Assembly (NCBI RefSeq): GCF_016785095.1
Contig: NZ_JAEKJB010000008.1
Coordinates: 558,001-622,000 of the forward strand
Origin: Alloalcanivorax marinus
Lineage (GTDB): Bacteria > Pseudomonadota > Gammaproteobacteria > Pseudomonadales > Alcanivoracaceae
Direction: 5' to 3'
DNA length: 64,000 nt
The notes under the pieces: generated by a model
What the model was told of the DNA's origin: nothing
What the model saw: the letters and a program-made list of their open reading frames with translations, nothing else
Databases searched by the model: none
Shown: one piece after another, positions 33,589 through 43,251 of the stretch
How positions within the stretch are numbered: the first letter of the stretch is position 1
How the letters are laid out: every line of letters begins with the position of its first letter
Program-made: the position numbers and the translations under genes

Positions 33589-34773
33589 ATGGACGATGCA
33601 TTCGAACACGCCTCCCGAACGCGAGGCGTTCACCTTAAAAGCGGCCTGCTGGGCGCCGCGTTTCTGATCGGTGTTATCACCGCGCCCGCGTCCCTGGCGC
33701 AATCGGCGCCGGCCACCACAGCGGCCTTCATTGACCGCGACAACCCGCGGCTGGCCATGCTCGACGGCGAGGAGCGAACGCCCCGCCGGCCACGGTCGGA
33801 CCCGACCCGGGAACCGGAGCGGGAAAGCTGGTCGTTCGCGTTCGACAACGACGCCCTGGTGCCCACCGGTCGCGACCAGGATTACACCTACGGCCTGAGT
33901 TTTTCCCACACTGGCCGGAGCGCCCGCGACGTCTGGTATTCCCTGAACCCGGTGCTGACCGGCCTGGACCGGTTGTTCGCCGTGGGCGACCACGCCCGCG
34001 AACGCATCGACGGTCATAGCGTTGAGTTCGGCCTGTTCGGCTTCACCCCGGAAGACAAGGAAGCCTCGGCGCCGTTGTACGACGACCGACCCTACGCCAG
34101 CCTGCTCTACATGTCGCAGTCCCGGGTACGGATCGACCGGGACGAGAACGTGGCCTGGCACAGCAGCCTGACCCTTGGCGCTCTGGGCCTGGCGATCGTC
34201 GGCAACGGCCAGAACGCGGTGCACAAGGTGATCGGCAGCGAACACGCGGAAGGCTGGGAGCATCAGATCAGCGAAGGCGGCGAACCCACCGCCCGCTACA
34301 CCCTGGCAAGGCAGAAATATCTGAATCCGTCGTCGGATAACCTGGAAGTGAAAAGCACCCTGCAGGCTTCCGCCGGCTACCTCACCGAGGCGCGCTGGAG
34401 CCTGAGTTTCCGGGGCGGACGCATCGCCGACCGGTGGTGGAAATTCAACCCGGAGCTGGCCAGCTACGCGGACGGTTCCTCCCGGGGCGTGGGCAGCCCG
34501 GCACCCACCGAGAGCTACGTGTGGGGCGGCGCCGCCGTGGTGGCGCGGGGCTACAACGCCTTTCTTCAGGGTCAGTTCCGCGACAGCGAGGTGACCTACG
34601 ACAGCGACGAGTTGAACCACCTGATTCTGGAAGCCTGGCTGGGCTACACCCGCTCGTTCACCAACGGCTGGCGGCTCAGTTATGTACTGCGCGGCCACAC
34701 CTCGGAAGTGCGCGAAGGCACCGCCGACCGCAATGTGCTGTGGGGCGGGTTGATCGTGGCAAAAACGTTCTAG
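33589..34773 (+). CDS. LpxR-family outer membrane lipid A deacylase
   Basis: The 394-residue protein has a signal peptide (LLGAAFLIGVITAPASLAQS) and a beta-barrel with family hallmarks: FAFDNDALVPTGRDQDYTYG near residue 80 with the Asn-Asp pair, SFSHTG, DDRPYASLLYMS, and GNGQNAVHKVIG bearing the catalytic-type His. LpxR removes the 3'-acyloxyacyl chain of lipid A in Salmonella. I chose ATG 33589 because GGAG lies eight bases before it; a GTG at 33574 is less supported. It is convergent with the CbiX-like gene. Confidence 0.85.
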   Translation: MDDAFEHASRTRGVHLKSGLLGAAFLIGVITAPASLAQSAPATTAAFIDRDNPRLAMLDGEERTPRRPRSDPTREPERESWSFAFDNDALVPTGRDQDYTYGLSFSHTGRSARDVWYSLNPVLTGLDRLFAVGDHARERIDGHSVEFGLFGFTPEDKEASAPLYDDRPYASLLYMSQSRVRIDRDENVAWHSSLTLGALGLAIVGNGQNAVHKVIGSEHAEGWEHQISEGGEPTARYTLARQKYLNPSSDNLEVKSTLQASAGYLTEARWSLSFRGGRIADRWWKFNPELASYADGSSRGVGSPAPTESYVWGGAAVVARGYNAFLQGQFRDSEVTYDSDELNHLILEAWLGYTRSFTNGWRLSYVLRGHTSEVREGTADRNVLWGGLIVAKTF

Positions 34774-34790
34774 GGCCTGTTCACACCAGG

Positions 34791-35159
34791 CTATTGCCCG
34801 GCGATGTGCTCGCGCACCAGTGACGCCAGCCCCGGAGCGGTGCCGAAGTACTCCAGCAATTCGATGGTCAGGTGCGGGTGGCGCTCGCGGGCCTCTTCCA
34901 CCTGGGCGGGGATGTCGGTGGCCACGTGCTTGCCGTTGTTGAAGAACAGCGGATAAACATAGACGGTATCCACCGGCTGGTGCTCCAGTTGCTGCAAGGC
35001 TTCCTGCAGCGACGGCCGGGCCAGTTCCAGAAAGCACGGCAACACGGCGGCGTAATCTTCCCGGGTGGTCTCCGCCACCGCGTCCACCAACGCCTTGAAC
35101 TCCTCGTTGGCGGCCTCCGCGCGGCTGCCGTGGGCCATGATCAACAGGGCTTTTCTCAC
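34791..35159 (-). CDS. CbiX/SirB-type sirohydrochlorin chelatase family protein
   Basis: The 122-residue single-domain protein has KALLIMAHGSRAEAANEEF at its start, with the catalytic His in MAHGSR, and VYPLFFNNGKHVATDIPAQV with a second conserved His. Such short CbiX proteins insert iron or cobalt into sirohydrochlorin for siroheme or cobalamin. The GTG at 35159 is preceded by GGAGG with five bases between; it starts two bases after the stop of the deacetylase-like gene, so they are likely co-transcribed. Confidence 0.9.
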   Translation of the reverse strand: MRKALLIMAHGSRAEAANEEFKALVDAVAETTREDYAAVLPCFLELARPSLQEALQQLEHQPVDTVYVYPLFFNNGKHVATDIPAQVEEARERHPHLTIELLEYFGTAPGLASLVREHIAGQ

Positions 35160-35161
35160 CA

Positions 35162-36067
35162 CTACCTCCACAATGAATGGGCCGCCTCGACCACCAGGGC
35201 ATGGCGGCGGGCCAGGGCGGCGCGGTCATCGTCGTAGCCGCCACCGATCACCGTGGCCACCGGCACGTCATGATCGCGGCAAAGCGCCAGCACCCGACGT
35301 TCGCGCTCCGCCAGGCCGGCCAGGCTCAGGGACAGGCGCCCGAGCGGATCGCCTTGATAGACATCCACCCCGGCATCGTACAACACCAGATCCGGACGCA
35401 GCGCGCCCAACAGGCCATCCAGGGTGTCGGTGACAATGGTCAGGTAGTCGTCATCGCCCAGCCCCACCGGCAGGCCCACGTCCAGGTCACTGTGCATCTT
35501 GCGGGTGGGAAAGTTTTTTTCGCAATGCACCGAGCAGGTAAAGGCGCGGGGCTCGCTGGCGAGGATGGCGGCGGTACCGTCACCCTGGTGAACATCGCAA
35601 TCGAAGATCAGCACCCGCCGCACCCGTTGCTCGGCCAGCAACGCCCGGGCGGTGATCGCCAGATCATTGAGAATGCAAAAGCCGGAGCCAAAGTCGTAAT
35701 GCGCATGGTGAGTGCCGCCCGCCAGATGACAGGCAATGCCATGCTTGAGGGCGAGTTGGGCGGTAACCAGGGTACCCATGGGCGCGATGCAGGTACGCCG
35801 CGCCAGCTCCTCGCTCCAGGGCAGCCCCATGCGTTTGGCTTCCTTGTCGTCGAGGCGGTTGTTCAGGAAACGATCCAGATAGTCCGGGCAGTGGGCCAGC
35901 GACAGCAGGGGCGCGCGCGCCCGGCCCGGGCGGTGCAGGTTGCCCGCCCCGGCGATGCCGGCGTCGCGCAGCCGCTCATGGAGGAGCCGGAACTTCTCCA
36001 TGGGAAAGCGGTGGCGTGCCGGGAACGGGAAGCTGTAGCTCGGGTGATAAACCAGGGGAATCGACAT
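35162..36067 (-). CDS. Histone deacetylase-family hydrolase
   Basis: The 301-residue zinc-dependent amidohydrolase has GGTHHAHYDFGSGFC with the catalytic His pair near residue 117, FDCDVHQGDGTA with zinc-binding Asp and His near 154, and a last zinc-binding Asp in LYDAGVDVYQGDPLG, then GGGYDD. Bacterial members deacetylate polyamines or acetylated small molecules. The gene lies seven bases after the OprM-type gene and just before the CbiX-like gene, on the same strand. Confidence 0.92.
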   Translation of the reverse strand: MSIPLVYHPSYSFPFPARHRFPMEKFRLLHERLRDAGIAGAGNLHRPGRARAPLLSLAHCPDYLDRFLNNRLDDKEAKRMGLPWSEELARRTCIAPMGTLVTAQLALKHGIACHLAGGTHHAHYDFGSGFCILNDLAITARALLAEQRVRRVLIFDCDVHQGDGTAAILASEPRAFTCSVHCEKNFPTRKMHSDLDVGLPVGLGDDDYLTIVTDTLDGLLGALRPDLVLYDAGVDVYQGDPLGRLSLSLAGLAERERRVLALCRDHDVPVATVIGGGYDDDRAALARRHALVVEAAHSLWR

Positions 36068-36074
36068 GCCGCGA

Positions 36075-37478
36075 TTATAACGGGCTCGCCAGCCCCTGCC
36101 CCAGCACCCGGTACAGGGTGACGCGGGCCACCAGCTCGTTGTAGCGCAGTTCCAGCAGGTTCTGGCGCGCGCTGATCAGGCTGGTCTGGGCATCGAGCAC
36201 CGAAGTCAGCTCGATTTCGCCCTCCCGGTAGCGCGCCTCGGCGATCTCGAAACCACGCCGGGCCTGGGCCAGGGCCTCGCGACGATGAGCACCCTGCTCG
36301 TCCAGGGCGTTGACCGCGCCCAGGCTCTGATCCACCTCGGACAGCGCGGAGAGCAGCACGCCCCGGTACGTGGCTACCTGCTCCAGCCAGGCGGCCCGGG
36401 CCACGGTGTTCTCGCCACGGGTCTGGCCGCCGTCGAAGATCAACTGGCTCAGGGAGGCGGCCAGGTTGTAGACCGCGTCGCCGTCGAACAGGTCACCCAG
36501 GGAGCTGCTGGCGTAACCGGCACTGCCGGTCAGGGTCAGCGACGGCCAGTAGGCGGTACGGGCCACGGCCACGCCGTAATCGGCGGCCATCAGGCCGGCC
36601 AGGGCGCTGCCCACGTCCGGCCGCTGGGCGAGCACGTCGGCGGGCAGCCCGGGTTGAATGTCCGGTACTTCCAGCGCCGCCAGGCCGCCTCCGCGAGGCA
36701 CGAACCCCTGGGGCGTTTCGCCCACCAGCACCGCCAGCGCATAGCGGGTTTCCCGGGTTTGCTGGCGCAGGTCCGGCAGGGCGGCCCGCTGATTGGCCAC
36801 CAGGGTGCGCTGCTGGGCCAGATCCTGGGGCGAGACAGCGCCGTAACGTACCTTGGCCTCGACCACCTCGAGCACGCGCTCGGCCAGGGCCAGGCTATCT
36901 TCCGCCAGGGTCAGGCGATCCTGGAGGTAGCGCCATTGCAGGTAGGTGCTGGCGACGCTGGAAAGCACCGTGAGCCGCACCGCGTCACGGTCGAAACGGC
37001 TGCCGTCCAGGTTGGCCTCGGCGATTGCCTTGTTGTTGCGCAACCGCCCCCACAGATCCAGCTCGTAGCTGGCATTGGCGTTGACCTGGAACTGGTCGCC
37101 GCCATCGCCGCCTCCGAAGGTGCCGGAGGTAGAGGCACCGCCTCCCAGTGACAAACTCGGAAACAGGGACGAGCCGGCCTGCTGCAAACGCCCTTCCGCC
37201 TGCAGCACCCGGGCGGCGGCGGCCTGCAGGTCGGTGTTGTCGGTCAGCGCGCGGGCCACCAGCTGGTTCAGTTCATCACTGCCGAAGCCCTGCCACCAGG
37301 CCGGGTTCGTTACCGCCGCGCGGCTGTCGGCGAGCTGGTTCTCCCACTGCGCTGGCGCTTCCGGCTCCGGCGTTTCCAGCCCGGAGCGCACCGCGCAGCC
37401 GGATACCACCAGGGACAGCGCCAGCATGGCCAGCACCCGCTTGTGGCGCGCGGCCTGTACTTTGAAACCTTTGTTCAT
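36075..37478 (-). CDS. Outer membrane efflux lipoprotein of the MacAB system (OprM/NodT type)
   Basis: The 467-residue protein has a lipobox signal (LALSLVVSGCAVRSG, lipidation at the Cys) and two TolC-like repeats (VARALTDNTDLQAAAARVLQ, and the later LAQRPDVGSALAGLMAADYG). It forms the channel across the outer membrane for MacAB. I chose ATG 37478 because AAAGG lies five bases upstream; ATG 37493, which overlaps the macB end, is an alternative. Order macA-macB-channel is typical. Confidence 0.92.
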   Translation of the reverse strand: MNKGFKVQAARHKRVLAMLALSLVVSGCAVRSGLETPEPEAPAQWENQLADSRAAVTNPAWWQGFGSDELNQLVARALTDNTDLQAAAARVLQAEGRLQQAGSSLFPSLSLGGGASTSGTFGGGDGGDQFQVNANASYELDLWGRLRNNKAIAEANLDGSRFDRDAVRLTVLSSVASTYLQWRYLQDRLTLAEDSLALAERVLEVVEAKVRYGAVSPQDLAQQRTLVANQRAALPDLRQQTRETRYALAVLVGETPQGFVPRGGGLAALEVPDIQPGLPADVLAQRPDVGSALAGLMAADYGVAVARTAYWPSLTLTGSAGYASSSLGDLFDGDAVYNLAASLSQLIFDGGQTRGENTVARAAWLEQVATYRGVLLSALSEVDQSLGAVNALDEQGAHRREALAQARRGFEIAEARYREGEIELTSVLDAQTSLISARQNLLELRYNELVARVTLYRVLGQGLASPL

Positions 37479-37485
37479 TGGGCCT

Positions 37486-39429
37486 TTATTCATTGGATAG
37501 GGCCTCCACCGGATTCAGACGCGCCGCCTTGAGCGCCGGCGCGAACCCGAACACCAAGCCAATCACCGCCGCGCACAGGAAAGCGGCCACCGCCACCGGC
37601 GCGGAAAACAGGATTGGCAGGCCGAACAGCCGCAGCAGCAGCCCCACCGCCACGCCCAGCGCCACGCCGATCAAACCGCCCAGCGCCGACACCACCACCG
37701 CCTCGGTGAGAAACTGCTGCAGGATATTGCGCTGGCGAGCACCGGTGGCCATGCGGATACCGATCTCATGAATGCGCTCTGTGACGCTCACCAGCATGAT
37801 GTTCATCACCCCGATGCCACCCACCAGCAGGGAAATGGCGGCGATGGAACCGAGCAGCATGGTCAGGGTGTTCTGGGTGTCGGAGACCATGTCCAGCAGC
37901 GAAGCCATGTTGAACACGCGCACGTCCTCGGTGCCGTGGCGCTGAGTGAGCAATTCCACCGCCGCCTGCTCGGTGACGTCAATCTGGTCCACGTCGTCCA
38001 CCGCCAGGGTGATGGAACGCAGGTAGTTCTGGCCGAACAGACGCAGGGTGCCGGTGGACAGCGGCACGAACACCACATCGTCCTGGTCGTCGCCCCAATT
38101 GGTGGCGCCCTGCTCGCCCATCACGCCGATCACCTGGAAGGGGATGCTGTCGAGCAACACGAACTGGCCCAGAGGATCGGCGTCGCCGAACAGGTTCTCA
38201 CGGACGGTCTGGCCGATCACCGCCACCGGCGCGTAACGATCCTGGTCCCGTTGCGAGAAAAAGATACCGTTCACCGGCTGCCAGTCGCGCAGGGAAGGAT
38301 AGTCGCTGGAGACCGCCTTGACGCTGGTGGTGATGTCGCGGCCCTGGGCCCGGGCCGTGACGCTGCCGGAAATTTCCGGCACCGCCATGCGCACATTGGG
38401 CACCTCCCGCAGCGCTTCCGCGTCCGCCGGCACCAGGGTGGCGATAACGCCGTCGGAAACCCGCCGCTGGCCGCGGTCCGGGCGGATTACCAGCAGGTCG
38501 GTGCCCATGTCGCCGATGCGCGCCACCACGTCCTGCTTGGCGCCCTGGCCAATGGCCAGCATCACCACCACGGCGCCCACGCCGATCACGATCCCCAGCA
38601 GGGTAAGCAGGGTGCGCAGCCAGTTGGCGCGCAGTGAGCGCAACGCCATGATCACCGCCTCGGCCACCTCGCCGAACTCCGGCAACGCGGATTCACGGGG
38701 CGGGCTCAGGGTATCCGGCGCCGTTTCCGGCGCGGCCCGGGACGGCCGCCGGCGGGTATCGGACAGAATGTCGCCGTCGTGCAGCTCCACCACCCGGTCG
38801 GCGTGGGCGGCCACCTCCGGGTCATGGGTGATCACGATCACCGTGTGGCCCTGGTCCGCCAGGCTCTGCAGTTGCGCCATGACGGCGTCGCCGCTGGCGC
38901 TGTCCAGGGCACCGGTGGGCTCGTCGGCGAGGATCACCCGGCCACCGTTCATCAATGCCCGGGCGATGGAAACGCGCTGCTGCTGGCCGCCGGACAACTG
39001 ATTGGGCCGGTGATCCAGGCGCTCGCCCAGGCCCAGCCCGGCGAGCAGATGACAGGCCCGCTCGCGGCGCTCGTCCCGGGACAGGCCGGCGTAGATGGCG
39101 GGCAGCGCCACGTTTTCCCAAGCGCTGGCGGTACCGATCAGATGGTAGCTCTGGAACACGAACCCGAACATCTCGCGGCGCAGCCAGGCCAGTTCCTGGT
39201 GATCCAGCTCGCTGACGTCACGGCCGGCGAACCGGTACTGCCCATCGCTGGGCCGGTCCAGGCAACCGAGGATGTGCATCAGGGTGGACTTGCCGGACCC
39301 GGAGCTGCCCATGATCGCCACGAACTCGCCCGCGTCGATGCGCAGATCAATGCCGTGCAGCACCTCCACGTCCTGTTCGCCGCCGGGATAACGCTTGCGA
39401 ATCCCGGTCAGCTCGATCAGCGGGGTCAT
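37486..39429 (-). CDS. macB: Macrolide-type ABC exporter MacB
   Basis: The 647-residue protein has an N-terminal ATPase with Walker [11 protein letters not shown] near residue 42, signature [10 protein letters not shown] near 146 and Walker [14 protein letters not shown] near 166. A linker, four transmembrane helices (about 275-300 and three near the C-terminus) and a large periplasmic domain follow. MacB moves macrolides, lipoproteins or enterotoxin by a mechanotransmission mode with MacA. It shares one base with the macA stop (TGATG). Confidence 0.95.
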   Translation of the reverse strand: MTPLIELTGIRKRYPGGEQDVEVLHGIDLRIDAGEFVAIMGSSGSGKSTLMHILGCLDRPSDGQYRFAGRDVSELDHQELAWLRREMFGFVFQSYHLIGTASAWENVALPAIYAGLSRDERRERACHLLAGLGLGERLDHRPNQLSGGQQQRVSIARALMNGGRVILADEPTGALDSASGDAVMAQLQSLADQGHTVIVITHDPEVAAHADRVVELHDGDILSDTRRRPSRAAPETAPDTLSPPRESALPEFGEVAEAVIMALRSLRANWLRTLLTLLGIVIGVGAVVVMLAIGQGAKQDVVARIGDMGTDLLVIRPDRGQRRVSDGVIATLVPADAEALREVPNVRMAVPEISGSVTARAQGRDITTSVKAVSSDYPSLRDWQPVNGIFFSQRDQDRYAPVAVIGQTVRENLFGDADPLGQFVLLDSIPFQVIGVMGEQGATNWGDDQDDVVFVPLSTGTLRLFGQNYLRSITLAVDDVDQIDVTEQAAVELLTQRHGTEDVRVFNMASLLDMVSDTQNTLTMLLGSIAAISLLVGGIGVMNIMLVSVTERIHEIGIRMATGARQRNILQQFLTEAVVVSALGGLIGVALGVAVGLLLRLFGLPILFSAPVAVAAFLCAAVIGLVFGFAPALKAARLNPVEALSNE

Positions 39430-40565
39430 CAGAACAGACCCCGGCGCCGGGGTTCATCACTTTGCTTGGCCTGAACCTGCCCCACCACCACGGTTTGTCC
39501 TTCTTCCAATCCCTCGGTGATTTCCGTGCGCACCCGATCGGTGACCCCGGTTTTCACCGCCTGGCGGCGCGGCGCGCCCTTGGCCGACAGCACCCGCACA
39601 TAGGTGCCTTCGGCGTCCCGTTTGACCGCGCCGGCGGGCACACTGAGGGCGTTGTCGGCGGCGTTGACCACGAAGAACACCTGGGCGGTCATGCCGGACA
39701 TCAGGCGCCCCTCCGGGTTGTCGATATCGAACTCGGCGGTATAAAGCACCACGTTGTTCACTTCCTCCGGGGTCGGCAGCACCTGCCGCAGGGTGCTGTC
39801 GTAACGCGCCTCGCCATTGCCCAGGGTATTGAAATACACCGGCATGCCCGGCGAGAGCCGGTCCACGTCCGCCTCGGACACCTGGGTGGATACCGTCATG
39901 GTGGAAAGGTCGGCGATGCGCATCAGGGTGGGCGTGGTCTGATTGGCGTTCAGGGTCTGGCCCTGGCGCGCCTCCAGGGTCACCACGGTGCCGTCCCGGG
40001 GCGCGTAGATGGTGGCGTACCCCAGGGTCGCCTGATCGCCTTCCAGGGAAGACTGGGTTTGCTTGATTTGTGCCTGCAGCACCTTGATCTGGGCGCGGGT
40101 GGTGGCCAGGGTGGCGCGGGCGCTTTGCCAGGCATCATCGCTGGTGGCGTCCGCTTCGCGCAGCCGCTCCTGGCGTTCGAACTGCAGGCGCGCCAGTTCC
40201 AGCTCGGCGTGCTGCTGCTCCAGTTGCGCGCGCAGGGCGTCCAGTTCCGCCTTGCCCTCTTCCACCCGGGCCTGTTGCACGGAGGCATCGATCTCCGCCA
40301 GCAACTGGCCTTCCTTGACGGTGTCGCCCACGTCCACGTGGAGCTTCTCCAACTGCCCGGACACCTGGGCGCCCACGTCCACGTAATCCAGCGGCTCCAG
40401 GGTGCCCAGGGCGGTGACCAGATCCTCGATGTCGGTGCGCTCCACCTCGGCGGTGCGCCACTGGCCGGCGCCGCCGTCGCCGGCGGGCCACAACCAGGCG
40501 CCCAGCGCGACCACCAGAACCAGCAAGGAGAGAGACACCCAAGGATGACGCTTGATCCAACCCAT
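39429..40565 (-). CDS. macA: Periplasmic adaptor protein MacA
   Basis: The 378-residue membrane-fusion protein has one N-terminal helix ([18 protein letters not shown]), a lipoyl half-motif ([20 protein letters not shown]), a long coiled-coil hairpin ([20 protein letters not shown] region), the second lipoyl half and beta-barrel domains. It links MacB to the outer channel. I start at ATG 40565; GTG 40568 just before it has no better signal. Confidence 0.95.
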   Translation of the reverse strand: MGWIKRHPWVSLSLLVLVVALGAWLWPAGDGGAGQWRTAEVERTDIEDLVTALGTLEPLDYVDVGAQVSGQLEKLHVDVGDTVKEGQLLAEIDASVQQARVEEGKAELDALRAQLEQQHAELELARLQFERQERLREADATSDDAWQSARATLATTRAQIKVLQAQIKQTQSSLEGDQATLGYATIYAPRDGTVVTLEARQGQTLNANQTTPTLMRIADLSTMTVSTQVSEADVDRLSPGMPVYFNTLGNGEARYDSTLRQVLPTPEEVNNVVLYTAEFDIDNPEGRLMSGMTAQVFFVVNAADNALSVPAGAVKRDAEGTYVRVLSAKGAPRRQAVKTGVTDRVRTEITEGLEEGQTVVVGQVQAKQSDEPRRRGLF

Positions 40566-40652
40566 CACGAAATCGCCTGCATTAAGAATAGGCCCACCCT
40601 AGCGCGAAAAGATGCAAACAATATGAGCACCACACGCAACCAGCGTGCACGC

Positions 40653-40880
40653 TCAGCCGTCACCACCTTCCCGAAACGGCGCCACCAGATGGGTAAGATT
40701 CTCCACGCTCAGAATCATCGCCAAGGCCATCAGACGGCCCAGCTCGCCACGCGGAAAACCACGATCGGCAAACCACAGGAGGTAAGCCTCGGGCAGGTCC
40801 ACCAGCGGCCGCCCCTGGTACTTGCCGAAGGGCATGGTGCGCTGGCAGACGGCGATCAGATCTTCGTTCTTGAAACTCAT
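40653..40880 (-). CDS. DUF3820 family protein
   Basis: The 75-residue protein has the family core MPFGKYQGRPLVDLPEAYLL followed by WFADRGFPRGELGRLM. Function is unknown; members are widespread small cytosolic proteins and some are fused to nucleases or exonuclease-like domains. I start at MSFKNEDL (40880), the conserved beginning; the longer frame to 40940 adds an unrelated leader. Confidence 0.88.
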   Translation of the reverse strand: MSFKNEDLIAVCQRTMPFGKYQGRPLVDLPEAYLLWFADRGFPRGELGRLMALAMILSVENLTHLVAPFREGGDG

Positions 40881-40964
40881 GGCATGCCGGATTCGAGCGG
40901 AAAACGACGGCAGCCTAACGCGCCCGGCGGCGCCTGCCAACGCCGAGCGCCCCTGACGCGGGTT

Positions 40965-41897
40965 TCAGTGGCCGTGGCCGTGCAGCATGCAGACGTGTTC
41001 GTTGTCGCCGCGCTCCACCTGCAGGGTGCTGTGGTCGATGCTGAACCCGCTTCGCAAGTCCGCGGCGAGACGATCCAGCCAGGCGTCGCCGGGGTGGCCG
41101 TCGGGCATCACCAGGTGCACGGTGAGAGCGGTTTCCGTGGTGCTCATGCCCCAGATGTGCAGGTCGTGGATGTCGAGCACGCCCTCGCGATCACGCAGCC
41201 AGGCGTCCACCTCGGGCAGGTCGACGTTGTCGGGCACGCCGTTCAGGGCCAGCTTGAGGGAATCCCTCAGCAGGCCCCAGGTGCCGGCCACGATCACCAC
41301 GGTGATCACCAGGCTGACCACCGGGTCCAGCCAGTTCCAGCCGGTGTAGAGGATCGCCAGGCCGGCCAGCACCACGCCCACCGACACCGCCGCGTCGGCG
41401 GCCAGGTGCAGGAAGGCGCCGCGAATGTTCAGGTCTTCCTTGCTTCCCTTCACGAACAGCCAGGCGGAAACCGTGTTGATCAGCACGCCGATGGCGGCCA
41501 CCACCATCACCGTTACCGAGGCCACCTCCGGCGGGTCCATGAGGCGGCGGATGGCATCCCAACCAATGGCGCCGCAGGCGATCATCAGGAACATGCCGTT
41601 ACCCAGGGCGGCGAGGATGGAGCTGCCGCGCAGGCCGTAGGTGAAGCGGTTGTCCGGCACGCGGCGGGCGAGCAATGCACCCACCCAGGCCAGCACCAGG
41701 CCGAGCACATCGGACAGGTTGTGGCCGGCATCGGCCATCAGCGCCGAGGAGTGCGCCAGGAAACCGTAGACGAATTCCACGACGGTGAAGCCCAGGTTCA
41801 GGGCGATGGCCAGCGCGAAGGCGCCGTTCAGATTCGGCGCCGCGCCATGGGCGTGGCCGTGAGGGTGGCCATGATGGCGGCCGTGGTCATGGGGCAT
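40965..41897 (-). CDS. CDF-family heavy metal cation exporter
   Basis: The 310-residue protein has a His-rich N-terminus (HDHGRHHGHPHGHAHG) and six transmembrane helices. Helix 2 reads LMADAGHNLSDVLGL and helix 5 contains HLAADAAVSVG, which provide the His/Asp metal site of zinc-type CDF proteins, and a cytosolic C-terminal domain has paired His. It exports Zn(II), Co(II) or Cd(II) in exchange for protons. A MerR-type 19-bp spaced promoter with a palindromic operator lies 39 bases upstream. Confidence 0.92.
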   Translation of the reverse strand: MPHDHGRHHGHPHGHAHGAAPNLNGAFALAIALNLGFTVVEFVYGFLAHSSALMADAGHNLSDVLGLVLAWVGALLARRVPDNRFTYGLRGSSILAALGNGMFLMIACGAIGWDAIRRLMDPPEVASVTVMVVAAIGVLINTVSAWLFVKGSKEDLNIRGAFLHLAADAAVSVGVVLAGLAILYTGWNWLDPVVSLVITVVIVAGTWGLLRDSLKLALNGVPDNVDLPEVDAWLRDREGVLDIHDLHIWGMSTTETALTVHLVMPDGHPGDAWLDRLAADLRSGFSIDHSTLQVERGDNEHVCMLHGHGH

Positions 41898-41935
41898 GAA
41901 ATAAGCCTCCTTGGGTGCGATGGCGCCAGTAAAAC

Positions 41936-41954
41936 ACCTGTAGTGGCTACAGGT
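41936..41954. promoter_or_regulatory. MerR-family operator in the CDF gene promoter
   Basis: ACCTGTAGTGGCTACAGGT is an 8-3-8 palindrome. On the minus strand TTGAAC and TTTACT flank it with 19 bases between, the long spacer typical of MerR-activated promoters. The same half-sites recur at 42692-42710. Confidence 0.75.
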
Positions 41955-42362
41955 TCAAGCCCGGTCGTGAATCATCGGCCCGGGCGTGCCATCCACGCCA
42001 AGCCGCCGGGCCGCCTCGGCCAGCCGACGGTCGCGGGTCCACAGGCTGGTGGCCTGACTCAGCCGCGTGGCGGCCAACAGATGGGCGTCGACGAACCCGA
42101 TGCCCCGCCCCATCAAACCGTGCCGCTCGATCAGAAACAGCACCTCGTCCTGGTCCGCCACCGGCACGCCGGGCAGGCCGCGCAGCAGCTCCAGGACTTC
42201 ATCACGGCGGGCCAGGTTGCCACAGGCCAGCTCCCCCACCACGAACGGATGCATGCGCACCCGATCCGCCTCGAGCAGGCGCACCAGACCCGCGTCGCCC
42301 GCGCGCAGATGGTCGACCCACACCGAGGTATCCACCAGCACCATGGAGGCGGCGGCACTCAC
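41955..42362 (-). CDS. vapC: VapC-like PIN domain toxin
   Basis: The 135-residue PIN-domain RNase has acidic active-site residues in LVDTSVWVDHLRAG, in the central Glu region (GELACGNLARRDEVLELL) and in GFVDAHLLAATRL, with LWTRDRRL near the end. It should cut structured RNA such as tRNA or rRNA when freed from its antitoxin. The GTG at 42362 overlaps the vapB stop by three to four bases. An ATG at 42344 is an alternative start. Confidence 0.88.
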   Translation of the reverse strand: MSAAASMVLVDTSVWVDHLRAGDAGLVRLLEADRVRMHPFVVGELACGNLARRDEVLELLRGLPGVPVADQDEVLFLIERHGLMGRGIGFVDAHLLAATRLSQATSLWTRDRRLAEAARRLGVDGTPGPMIHDRA

Positions 42363-42556
42363 CGGTAATCGGGGCGCCGACGGGCCGCCACCTCCAGGTC
42401 CGGCTCGGAGCCACCCAGCCGCGCCAGCCGGCGCGCGCTCTCGCGCTCGATCAGCGCCACCAGCGCCTGGCGGATAAGCTGGGTGCGCTCCTTGACGCCG
42501 GACAGCCGCTGGGCTTCGGCCAGCAGTTCATCGTCGATGTTGATGGTGGTACGCAT
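42359..42556 (-). CDS. vapB: VapB-type ribbon-helix-helix antitoxin
   Basis: The 65-residue protein begins MRTTINIDDELLAEAQRLSG, the N-terminal strand and helix of an RHH DNA-binding fold of the VapB family. A C-terminal tail (DLEVAARRRPDYR) would wrap the toxin. The SD AGGAGG is seven bases before the ATG. It is the first gene of the VapBC pair and is placed between a CDF exporter and a MerR regulator that share an operator. Confidence 0.88.
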   Translation of the reverse strand: MRTTINIDDELLAEAQRLSGVKERTQLIRQALVALIERESARRLARLGGSEPDLEVAARRRPDYR

Positions 42557-42691
42557 GCTAACCTCCTGACCCCGGCGGTTCGGCACGGGAATGGAAAACG
42601 CCCGGGAAGCATCAAATATGTCACCGAATGATGACCATATCCAGCGCGCATTTACCAAACCACGTCCGCTTCACTGAACCCCCGGCGCGAT

Positions 42692-42710
42692 ACCTGTAAT
42701 CATTACAGGT
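42692..42710. promoter_or_regulatory. MerR-family operator in front of the merR-like gene
   Basis: ACCTGTAATCATTACAGGT is a 9-1-9 palindrome with the same ACCTGTA/TACAGGT ends as the site at 41936-41954. It lies 30 bases upstream of the MerR-type start, as for autoregulation. Confidence 0.7.
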
Positions 42711-42739
42711 TCCAATGACGGACAACGAGAAGGAAAAAC

Positions 42740-43156
42740 ATGTACGCCATCGGTGCCCTGTCCCGCGCCACCGACTGCAAGGTGGAAACCATCCGCTACT
42801 ACGAGAAGATCGGCCTGATGCCGGAACCGGCGCGCAGCGACGGCAACCAGCGCCGCTATGCCGACCGCCACCGGGAGCGGCTGCACTTCATCCGTCATGG
42901 CCGTGAACTGGGCTTCAGCATCAGCGCCATCCGCGAGCTGCTTGATCTGTGCGACCGGAAACATCGGGACTGTGCCGCCGTGGACGCCATGGCCCGGCGC
43001 CACCGGGACGCGGTGGCCGATCGTATCCGCGCGCTCACCGCCCTGCGCGACGAGCTGGACCGCATGATCCGGCGCTGCGCCGGCGGCGACGTGGCCCACT
43101 GCGGAGTCATCGAGGTGCTTGGAGACCACCGGCTGTGCCGCCACGACCATGGTTGA
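42740..43156 (+). CDS. MerR-family metal-responsive regulator
   Basis: The 138-residue protein has an N-terminal winged helix (YAIGALSRATDCKVETIRYY, EKIGLMPEPAR), a long dimer helix and a C-terminal metal loop with Cys and His (RRCAGGDVAHCGVIEVLGDH, then RLCRHDHG). This layout fits Zn/Cd/Pb/Co-sensing members such as ZntR, CadR or PbrR. It should activate the CDF exporter from the operator at 41936-41954 and control itself through 42692-42710. The gene is divergent from vapB. Confidence 0.9.
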   Translation: MYAIGALSRATDCKVETIRYYEKIGLMPEPARSDGNQRRYADRHRERLHFIRHGRELGFSISAIRELLDLCDRKHRDCAAVDAMARRHRDAVADRIRALTALRDELDRMIRRCAGGDVAHCGVIEVLGDHRLCRHDHG

Positions 43157-43251
43157 AGCCGATTCCTCCTTTCGGTTAGGTCGCTTTCTTGACCCTCCGG
43201 GGTTAGAATCGCCCCCGCCTCATTCCCGCAGTCCTGCCTGGAAGTACCCCA

